DNA of 15,000 nt from Symbiodinium natans (Eukaryota; Sar; Dinophyceae; Suessiales; Symbiodiniaceae). Shown here piece by piece: positions 1 through 8,600 of the stretch; the first letter of the stretch is position 1; the number at the start of each line of letters is the position of its first letter. The stretch is from NCBI GenBank assembly GCA_905221605.1, contig CAJNDS010000080.1:167501-182500 (forward strand), given 5' to 3'. Below the pieces are notes generated by a model. That model saw only the letters and a list, made by a program, of their open reading frames with translations, was not told where the DNA came from and did not search any database. A program made the position numbers and the translations under genes.

Positions 1-154
1 CAAAAGAGTTTAAGTATGTAGTACTCCAACACCCCCGGGTAATTAGAGGGTACAGTGGATGACCCCCCCCCAATTGTCGGGTTGATTTCGTCCCCAACAA
101 GTCGCAGGACGAGTAGGGTTGTAAGGCTGGCAACTTAAGCTCGGGACTCTGGGC
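1..154. other. Unique sequence, no firm feature
   Basis: Heptamer-free stretch with a C8 run near 65. The minus-strand frame of the neighbouring exon candidate remains open into it but loses codon bias. Nothing else recognised. Confidence 0.4.
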
Positions 155-211
155 CTTGAGTTGCTCAAAGCGAAGTTGCTTGTAGGTGTGAAAGATAGGG
201 ATGGTCAGGCG
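155..211 (-). CDS. Probable coding exon, unknown product
   Basis: Exactly 19 codons, RLTIPIFHTYKQLRFEQLK, phase 0 on both sides. It has donor AAG|GCCCAG, the same form as the HRD exon, and acceptor acaaag|CG next to a CCCTAAA array (in sense). G/C-ending codons dominate. It fits the exon style of the kinase gene, so it may be part of the C-terminal extension. No domain is identified; the amphipathic end suggests a helix. The frame stays open beyond the donor (AQSPELKLPALQ). Confidence 0.45.
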
Positions 212-220
212 CTTTGTTTC

Positions 221-279
221 GGGTTTAGGGTTTAGGGTTTAGGGTTTAGGGTTTAGGATTTAGGGTTTAGGGTTTAGGG
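221..279 (+). repeat. TTTAGGG array
   Basis: About eight near-perfect heptamers with one TTTAGGA variant. In the sense of the minus-strand gene it is CCCTAAA and lies about 10 bp upstream of the 155-211 exon acceptor. Confidence 0.95.
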
Positions 280-355
280 CTCGATGTCAAGAGTCTGCAG
301 GTGCTGGCTTTTCTAGTGTGTGAGACTCTGTGAGACATCCTGGAAAGGAAGCGGC

Positions 356-411
356 CCAGTGCAGGTTCACATTGCATCTTGACGTGGAAGGTGACCCCGA
401 AACCCGCAATA
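356..411 (-). CDS. Possible coding exon, unknown product
   Basis: Open frame IAGFGVTFHVKMQCEPAL bounded by agcag|TA and a GC donor CTGG|GCCGC. Composition looks coding (VTFHVKM). Its phase does not join directly to the exon candidate at 155-211, unless a GA donor after QC is used. No family recognised. Confidence 0.25.
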
Positions 412-446
412 CTGCTTATAGGGCTTAGGGTTCAGGATTAAGCCTG

Positions 447-507
447 AACCCTAAACCCTAAACCCTAAACCCTAAACCCTAAACCCTAAACCCTAAACCC
501 TAAACCC
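447..507 (-). repeat. CCCTAAA array
   Basis: About eight perfect CCCTAAA units, opposite in orientation to the array at 221-279. Confidence 0.95.
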
Positions 508-652
508 AGTGTACTATACTTTCTCTTAAGCCCCACTTCTCCTGACCGCGGGGCCTCCAACGTGTAGTTCTCAACTCAACGACTCGAGAGGTTTGAAGGT
601 TGAAAGTTGGAGGCTCTGTATGATTCGCACAGCTTCGCCTTAATCCCTATTT

Positions 653-683
653 AGGACTACTAGTCTAAGGGGGAACATCCCAA
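653..683. repeat. Half copy of the 13796-13894 hairpin element
   Basis: Matches the right arm of the element at 13866-13894 (AGGACT...CATCCCAA) with a few differences. The left arm is absent. Surrounding sequence from 508 to 1060 is unique, without a convincing gene; a small frame near 965-990 (minus) reads HPMYVFLDF but is not placed. Confidence 0.65.
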
Positions 684-1196
684 CCCGAAACTTTCAACGG
701 GGTTTTGCAGCGTGCTACATGTGGGGGGGAAGCAACCTGGATCTTGACGAGGGATTCTGGGCAACCAGCCCAGCAAAACATGTTGCGGAACTGGATTCTT
801 GAGGCGAAGGTGTGTTCTCCTACTGCATACCTGGGACCCTACTTGCCTAAAGATTCGTAGCAAGTCGCAGGTAGAACCCTTAAAGCTGTAGGTAAATAGG
901 GTCCCAGGTAGGGTCTGGTCAAGGGTTTCGGCCTATATCTCAAAAAGGCACCGAAGTCAAGGAAGACGTACATGGGATGCCCTCCAGGCCATCCCCAACA
1001 GGAAAGCCGAACCCCACAATCTAGTAAGCACCTTTGTAGGATTGCAAATTATTTGAGCCCTAAACCCCTAAACCCTACAAACCCTAACCAAATCTGATCA
1101 ATACCCTGCACGATGGAATTCCTTGACCACAAAATCAGGGACCTACCCCTTGAAGCCCTGAACGTGTAGGGTCTATAGGGTCTAGGCCTGAACCCC

Positions 1197-1322
1197 CGAA
1201 ACCCTAAACCCTAAACCCTAAAACCCGAAGGTTTAGGGTTTAGGGTTTAGGGTTTAGGGTTTAGGGTTTAGGGTTTAGGGTTTAGGGTTTAGGGTTTAGG
1301 GTTTAGGGTTTAGGGTTTAGGG
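1197..1322. repeat. Head-to-head heptamer junction
   Basis: A CCCTAAA run (about 1197-1226) is followed within a few bases by 13 TTTAGGG units (1230-1321). The two are complementary and form a fold-back. Confidence 0.95.
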
Positions 1323-1401
1323 CCTCAACCCTGAACCCTAAACCCTGCAGCCCTTGGCCCTAATCCCTGCATGCAGCTTTAGCAGGGGCTCAGACCAAAT
1401 C

Positions 1402-1440
1402 CTGGGCGAAGATGTCGCGGGTTCGAGTCTGATCCTCGTC
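1402..1440 (-). CDS. Possible C-terminal extension exon
   Basis: Thirteen codons, DEDQTRTRDIFAQ, phase 0 on both sides, with acceptor acctccag|GA and GA donor CAG|GATTTG. Codon third positions are mostly G/C. It could be a tail exon of the kinase or of another protein on the same strand. No domain is recognised. The frame is open from TYNLQ before it and closes at a stop shortly after. Confidence 0.35.
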
Positions 1441-1509
1441 CTGGAGGTTGTATGTTAGGGGCTTGCAGTTTAGGGCCAAACTGAAGAACCCTAAACCCTA
1501 CACCCTAAA

Positions 1510-1894
1510 CCCTGAAGATGTGCCACAACGCCGACCTTCACAACAATTGCCGTGCTTCAGATACGAAGGCCCGGTATTCCCACACGCGCGCACATAGACA
1601 GAAATATCCGCAAACCGTAGTAGTCGCCCCCGGCGGAAATCTTGCCTGAAAGCTGCGACGCTTCATAAGCTGCCAGTCATGCTCTTAACTGTAACTCGAA
1701 AATAAGATCAGAGAGTCGGAGAGGAAACCATTTCTCAAAAGCAAACCGTCCAAAAGGACTTTGCAAGCCACCCCACTGCTAGCCCTAAACCCATATCTGC
1801 CCAACCTCTTCTTACTTTTCTAAGGCTGTAGATCCAATCCGATGGAAAAAAAGCAGATTTAGGGTTTATGTTTGCCTGAAACTCTCCGAAACTC
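1510..1894. other. Unique intronic or intergenic sequence
   Basis: Mostly heptamer-free. On the plus strand a frame from ATG at 1516 runs about 43 codons (MCHNADLHNNC...). On the minus strand ARFPPGATTT or KISAGGDYYG is open after a cag at about 1648. Neither can be chosen from sequence alone. Confidence 0.3.
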
Positions 1895-2033
1895 TCCCTA
1901 AACCCTAAACCCTAAACCCTAAACCCTAAACCCTAAACCCTAAACCCTAAACCCTAAACCCTAAACCCTGTGAACAACAAGAAGCCCTTCTGGCTCTCTG
2001 GCGTTGGGCCTGGGAAAAGGGGGGGGGGGGGGG
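1895..2033. repeat. CCCTAAA array followed by unique sequence and G15 tract
   Basis: Ten CCCTAAA units (1896-1969), a short unique stretch, then a run of 15 G at 2019-2033. The open frames across this region are read-through of repeat and homopolymer. Confidence 0.9.
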
Positions 2034-2150
2034 CAGGGCTCGTCTGGCAAAAACTCAAGCAAAGACGAGCAGTCGGGTGGCTAGGATGGCCCCCATTGGA
2101 CCATCTGAACAAACATATTCCTGAATATGATCCTCTCAAACCCAATAACC

Positions 2151-2333
2151 CTGAACCCTAAACCCTAGACCCTAACCCTAAACCCTGAACCCTGAACCCT
2201 AAACCCTCTCAGGGATAATATGAAATATCCAAGGGCCTGCCTAGGCGGGTCCCATGTTATCAAGACCCCGACTCGCGATTCCTGAGCCCTAAACCCTAAA
2301 CCCTAAACCCTAAACCCTAAACCCTAAACCCAC
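2151..2333 (-). repeat. Two CCCTAAA arrays, one degenerate
   Basis: A degenerate block with CCCTGAA and CCCTAGA variants (2151-2207) and a clean block (2287-2332), separated by a short unique stretch. Confidence 0.9.
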
Positions 2334-2384
2334 CTAAGTCCGTTTAGGGCTTATAGGGCTTTGGGCTTAGGGCCGTTTAGCGTT

Positions 2385-2615
2385 TGGGGTTTAGGGTTAG
2401 GGTTTAGGGGCTTTGAGTTTCCTAAACCCACGTCTCACGCCTCACATGCAAAACATGGGTGCAGCATTGTTCCTGGTACGGGTAGGAGTTGCTTGCGGCC
2501 TTCAGGTGTGCACAGAGGCTTTAGGACTTAGGGTCGCCGGGTTGTGGTGAGGAGGAAAGAGGTTTAGGGTTTGGGGTTTATGGTTTGGGGTTTAGGGTTT
2601 AGGGTTCAGGGTTAC
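2385..2615 (+). repeat. TTTAGGG arrays flanking the 2473-2499 exon candidate
   Basis: Short TTTAGGG/TTTGGGG blocks at 2385-2410 and 2563-2613. In sense they are CCCTAAA, the second sitting upstream of the exon-candidate acceptor. Confidence 0.85.
2473..2499 (-). CDS. Kinase exon, end of catalytic domain (tentative)
   Basis: Nine codons, AASNSYPYQ, in phase 0. After SDKGRNTFG this would give T..AA...YPY, resembling the TA.EAL.HPW/HPY end of kinase domains. Acceptor cctgaag|GC; donor CAG|GAACAA would be a GA donor, unlike the core introns. The frame stays open further as EQCCTHV. Confidence 0.4.
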
Positions 2616-5600
2616 CCCGTATATACCCTATACAAATTAAGGGCCCATACATCAGAACCCTTTAAGGGAGGTTCGGGGCCATTTTAAGGGCCCATGACAC
2701 TACCCTCAGACCCTAAACACCCTGCCCCAAAGGTATTGCGGCCCTTGTCGCTTCGGATCACCCTGAACCCTGATGGTTTACACCGAAGCCCCAAACCCTA
2801 TACCCCATTACAACCCTAAACCCTAAACCCTAAACCCTAAACCCTAATTCTAACCCCGACTACAACCCCAAACCCTAAACCCTATTACAACCCTTAACCC
2901 TAAACCCTAAACCCACCCGTATAAACCACAACGCCTAAACCGTCCGCCCGAGGACCGGCTGTCGGATTTTTTTGTATCGAAGTCTTGTCGCGGACTCTCA
3001 CAGCCTTCTGCCCGACATCCAGAGATCAGATAGGTCAGGAGTTAGGAGTTAGGGGTTAGGGGTTAGGGGTTAGGGGTTTCGGGTTTAGGGTTCAGGGTTT
3101 AGAGTTTAGGGTTCGGATTTCGGGTTGGAGTTCAGCTTAAGGGGCTGCCGCTAGACGTACTTGAAGGGGCCATGTGGCTTAGGGATCAATGCGAGCGCAA
3201 AGGTAGAAAATAGGAGAACCACGTACGCCGTAAGCATTGAGATAGGAGCCGCTCTGGCACTTCATTGGCAGGAACCCTAAACCCTAAACCCTAAACCCTA
3301 AACCCTAAACCCTAAACCCTAAACCCTAAACCCTAAACCCTAAACCTTAAACCCTAAACCCTAAACCCACCACGAAGTCCCTTCCAACCGTCACCCAAAG
3401 GGAGCAGGGACCCGAGATCCTAGATCTTAAGCCTGAAAAACCCTAAACCCTGAACCCTAAACCCTAAACCCTAAGCCCCAAACCCTAAACCCTAAACCCT
3501 AAACCCTACGTAAACCCTAAACCCTAAACCCTAAACACAACCTTGTACCCTACACCCCAAAAAACCCGAAAGCCGACCCCCCAACAGGTCGGAATCTCCC
3601 ACACTCCTGTGAGCGGAACGACTCCCTACCTTTGGAGTAGACCCTGGAGAAAAAAGTATACACTTTTTTAGGTATAAGTAGCTATAATAGGAACCCAGAA
3701 CCCCCTAAACCCTAAACCCTAAACCCTAAACCCTAAACCCTAAACCCCTAAAAAATGGTATTAAAAGTACAGTACTCCAAAACCCAGACTGTGGGCGGCG
3801 CTAGGAACATCAAGACCTTGGGCAGATTTTGCTTCCGAAGAGCTCCGAGGGATCACCAAGTCAAAAGCAGCTCAAGCTAAAGGAAACCTGGGGTTTAGGG
3901 TTTAGGGTTTAGGGTTAAGGGTGTGAGGCGGAGGGGAGCAAATTGACGCCACGAACGAAAGGTGCAGGATTGGGGGGGTCGCCCTCCGTACTTCCCGAAA
4001 CCCGAAGTTCTCAACCCTCAACCCTATATACTTCATTACCCTGGACCCCAAACCCGGCCCCACACCCTAGATACCCTAAACCCTATAAACCCTAAATCCC
4101 AAACCCCCTATTTACATCCTAAACCCCTTATCATGTCCGATGTGCTTTGAACCATTTTCAAGGCCCACGGCTTCAGACTTAAATGAAAATCAGAATCACA
4201 AAAGTGACTTGGCCACGGGGCTACGAAGGTGATCATCTGCTACTGTTTGCTCAAGAACTCTATAGGGTTGTAACTGGGAAGTTTCGGCTTAGGGGTGTAG
4301 GGTTTGAGGGCAACCCTCAACCCCAAACCGGATGTGTAGGGTTTAGGGATTTTGGGTCCTAGGAAAGGGGGGGGGAGTCTTAGGGTCCCAATTGGCATCT
4401 GATCTCGGAATCTCTCAGGACATATTATATACTAGGCTGTAGGGTTTATGGTTTGGGGGTTTAGGGTTTAGGGTTTAGGGCTTATGGTTTGGGGATTTAG
4501 GGTTTAGGGTTTAGGGTTTAGGGCTAGGCCCACTTTTGGGCATTCTTTTGCGGGGGGATTCGACTTCATTGGGGTAAACAGGGGCCCAAGAGTATTGGAA
4601 ACGTCCACATCATGAAGGCACCAAAGTCACAAGTAAACCCTACTTCAGTTCAAGCCAAGCTGAACAAGTATGAGCCTAAACCCTGAACCCTAAACCCTAA
4701 ACCCTAAACCCTAAACTCTAAACTCCACGTTCACAGGCCCCCCTGCTCCAATGGCGAAAACGTCTACGACGTGCCAATACCTGTCCGAGGGTGCAAACAG
4801 GGGCCTCGAATCTAAGCCCTAAACCGGGTTTAGGGTTTAGGGTTTGAGGGTTTAAGGTTTAGGGTTAGGGTTTAATTTAGGGTTTAGGGCTAGGGTTTAA
4901 TTTAGGGTTTAGGGTGTAGGGTTCAGGGTGCAGGGTTTAGGGTTGATGGGGGGGGGGGGGGTGCTGAAATTTCTTAAGAACGGGTGTCTACACTGTTGTT
5001 GTAGCTCGTAGACGGCGAACGCGCAGGTTGCGAAATGCATCAACGCATCGGCCACGCCCCTGAAGGGTTGGCGCAAGGAAGGAGGCCGGGGATGCAGGGT
5101 AGGGTTTAGGGTTTGAGGGTTTTTAGGGTTTTTAGGGCTTTTAGGGTTTTTAGGGTTTTTAGGGTTTTCAGGGCTCTTAGGGTTTTCACGGCTCTTAGGG
5201 TTTTTAGGGCTCTTAGGGTTTTTAGGGTTTAGGGTTTGGGCCCCTCTCCACGCCGCCCCCCCCCCCCCCCCCCTAAAGTAGAAACCCCACGCTCAACACA
5301 GCCCCGGGTGCGCAATACTTACTCATCATTCATACTTGTATCTGCTGACTACTAGCGAAATCTTCAGCCTTCAAACCTATGGCCTCTTCCTCCAGTCATG
5401 TCATGAGGCTCCGTAATTATTCTACTACAAACCCACAAAAGAACACGTTGAGTTAGCGTCTTGCCCTCATAGCTAAGCTTCTCAATTCCAGGGCCGCGTC
5501 CCACCCTAAACCCTAAACACTAAACGACCCTAACCACCAACATGCACAGGGTGCCTCTGCGTGAGCGCGATTTGCAACATCCCGAAATGCAAAGATGCCC

Positions 5601-8600
5601 AGCAGCAACGACACTTTCGTATTCGGCGGACCCACATCCAAAAGCCACGACAGTTTCGCACTTCGCGAGCCCAGACATCTGAAAACGATGACAAACCCAT
5701 CCGGCGGCCCAAAGCGCAGGAAACCGCGCTGCCACGTTGTGAGGACACGGAGCGATGCAAGGTTTCCAAAAAGTACTAGTAGGCGAGAACGCGATTCGAC
5801 ATCATCCACGGAGCCGAAGGCATGTGTGATTTGCGATGTTTCTTCTGAAGGCCCCGAGAAGTCAGGACACCTGCGCTGTGGTAATCGTGCGATTTTCGTC
5901 CAACATGCGACCACCGCTCGAGAATACGCCGCAGCGGCTCAGCAATCTCACGCCCTGTTACTCTGGACGTAGCTCCCAAACCCCCGAAATCCCCCAAAAT
6001 GCCGTGAAGCCCGGAACTTTTAAGCCAAGTGCAAGCCATGGCGCTTCTTTTCGTATAACTCCGGTGCCCAATACTTGCGTGTGCCCACCTGACCACAGCT
6101 GGCCATCGGACATGAACTAAGGTGAGGGCTTCGGGTTTAGGGTTTAGGGTTTAGGGTTCAGGGTTTAGGGTTCAGGGTTCAGGGGTTTTAGACTGTAGGG
6201 CTTACGGCTTGAGCGCTTCAGGGCTTAAGGGCTTCGAGGGGCATAGCTGTCTGAGCTTGTCAGCGATTCTGCATCGTTTGGAACCATGCTGGTAACATGC
6301 AGGGTTGAGGAAGGCCCCCTTAAACCCTAAATCCTAGACCCGCCCCCCACCATCCCCCATCTGTCCCACACAAATCGTGCCCAAGACTCATTGGAGCCCC
6401 AAACCCTGAACCCTGAACCCCTGAACCCTATAAAGCCACCATGAGGCCCCGAAAACCCTGAACCAACATCTGGCAATCCCAAGCCAAGCCCCGCCCCCCA
6501 CCCAGCAGCTATCAAAGATTTATAGCTCTCAGACCACCCTGAACCCTGAAACTGGGGGGGTATATGGCCCGAAACTATAATTGCAATACTCCCAGATTCG
6601 GGTATGTAGACCCTAAACCCTAAACCCTAAACCCTAAACCCTAAACATTCTCAAGGTGGCAATGTTTTCTCCAAGAAAACCCCAAACCCCTGCGCCCCAT
6701 ACCATGGCCCAACGCGCCTGCGCGCACAAGAAGCGTCCCGGTTCGAGGCGCCTGCAGGGTTTAGGGTTTAGGGTTTAGGGTTTAGGGTTTAGGGTTTAGG
6801 GTTTGGGGTTTAATTAGGGTTTGGGGGGGTAAGGCTGGGGCCAAAACTCCGCGATGAGATGGGTTTTGGGCTCTCAGGGCCAGTTTTCTCTTCTCAAGGG
6901 CTTTAGGTAGGGCATAAGAAGCCCTAAACCCTAAGCCCTAAACCCTAAATCCATTATAAAGCCTAAACTCTCTAAGGCTGAGGATCTTCCACTCTGCTCG
7001 GCCACAGGCACTTCCACGCGGAGGCGCATGGATTCGCTGCGATAGAACATGACACAAGATCCCGGGTTTAGGGTTTCGGGTTAAGGCGTAGGGGGTTCAG
7101 GGTTTCATCAAGGGTCCCGTCTGGGCATCCATCGACAAGACATGCCCTTTTCCTGTGACTTGACAGAGGTGTGGTCAGGCTCAGGGACTTCAGCTTAAAC
7201 TTAGTTGTCCAGTACCTAGGGGTTTTAAAGGCTAACCTTTGGGATTATAAGGTGAATATAATACCCCCAAAAAGGTTAAAGGTTACCTACTCTACTACTA
7301 AGTAAACCCTGAAGCAATCAACTCGTTTTGCAAGCCTAGATCCTAGACCCTAAACACCAAACCCCACGTCTCCCAGTGCCTGGAGTGTCCCTGACTCTTA
7401 CAGACTAGGGTTTAGGGAGGAGGGTTTAGGGTTCCGGCTCTTCCTACACCTTCAAGCTCTCAAGATCTGAATCCCACCTGGAGCCCGACCCTCCGTGGAG
7501 TTCAGGGTTTGGGAGATTAGGGGGTTTAGGCATGTCGGGGTTAGGGGTTAGGGTTTAGGGCTGAGGGTTGAGGTTCTTTGGATTCAAGCCGGGTGCCCTG
7601 GCCCAAACCCTCCACCCCCCAGCACAAAGGGCCCTTGATGTAGAACCAGCAAAAAGAAAGAACAAAGACCTTGAAGTGTTTCGCCTCCCATATACTAACG
7701 CCCGAAGCCCCAAATAAAGAGTCCCCCGGCCTAACGAACCCTAAACCCTGAAACCCCTAAACCCTAAATGTGCACCCTAGACCCCCTAAACCCTAAACCC
7801 CCAACCCCTAAACCCTACCCGCTTCTTCCCAACTTAGGACCCACCCCCCACCCCCCACCCCCCCATTCCCCACATCACCACCAAAGGTCAGGCCTTGCAA
7901 GACCAAAGTCGGCCAGGACAATTCGACATCTGAGGGCCATGGGGGGATGTTCATATGTATATAGGTCGACAGGGTCCCTAAACCCTAAACCCTAAACCCT
8001 AAACCCTAAACCCTAAACCCTAAACCGGTATTTAGGGATGAGGGCATATTTGGGGTTTCGGGACCCTTGGGCGCACAGGGATACAAGGCTTACACGCTTT
8101 GCGCAGTTCATGGGCTTAGGGTTCCTTAAGAATTTATTGTAGGCTTTAGGGCATTAGGGTTTATACCATACACCCTACACCCTACACCCTACACCCTACA
8201 CCCTAAACCCTAAACCCTAAACCCTAAACCAGCTTAGGGTTGGGGATTCGGGATGATTTAGGGTTCGTCCTTACAACAAAACTTCCAGGGAGGGCCTCTG
8301 GCTAGATATTGCGCGGGCTTGTTGCGTTTAGGGCTGGGTTTAGGGTTAGGGTTTAGGGTTTAGGGTTCAGGGTTGTGAAGGGTTCAAGGAGGATTGAGGG
8401 CATTCGGGTTTAGGGTTTCAGATATGTTGGCAACTTCATTTAATATCAGGGTTTTGGGGGTAATTGTAGGAAGAGTATAAATTAGACCAGGAGGGAACAC
8501 TATTAGCAATTCTTCCGACCCCTACACTGAGCTGTGCGGAGTCTGAATGCGCCAGAGCATTCCGAACCCTAAACCCTAAACCCTTAACCCTTAAACCCTA

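Noticed and set aside
965-990. Minus-strand MYVFLDFGAF as a DFG exon
   Set aside because: Out of order relative to the kinase motifs and lacking the expected neighbours; probably chance or part of an unknown tail exon.
1411-1440. tRNA T-arm-like sequence (GGTTCGAGTC)
   Set aside because: No 5-bp T stem forms, and no acceptor stem, anticodon arm or D-arm could be placed around it. The same bases encode the minus-strand DEDQTRTRDIFAQ frame.
1970-2161. Open frames on both strands over 1954-2161
   Set aside because: They depend on the G15 tract and heptamer read-through, and both strands are open, as expected for low-complexity sequence.
4600-4645. Minus-strand CDFGAFMM as a DFG exon
   Set aside because: It would come after VDVFAIG in the transcript. 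The DFG at 7894-7929 is in the right place, and upstream stops block this frame.
4975-5075. Minus-strand island GVADALMHFATCAFAVYEL, resembling kinase subdomain IX
   Set aside because: It lies upstream in sense of the VDVFAIG exon, which already supplies subdomain IX in phase. Including it would disrupt order. It may still be a decayed duplicate.
5776-6096. 106-codon minus-strand open frame overlapping the APE exon
   Set aside because: The APE motif is read in a different frame. Apart from the heptamer-free context this frame has no codon bias or family match.
6995-7055. Minus frame MFYRSESMRLRVEVPVAEQ as a kinase exon
   Set aside because: Codon bias looks good, but it would add an unneeded segment between DFG and the activation-loop exon and break the phase. 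Left as unexplained coding-like sequence.
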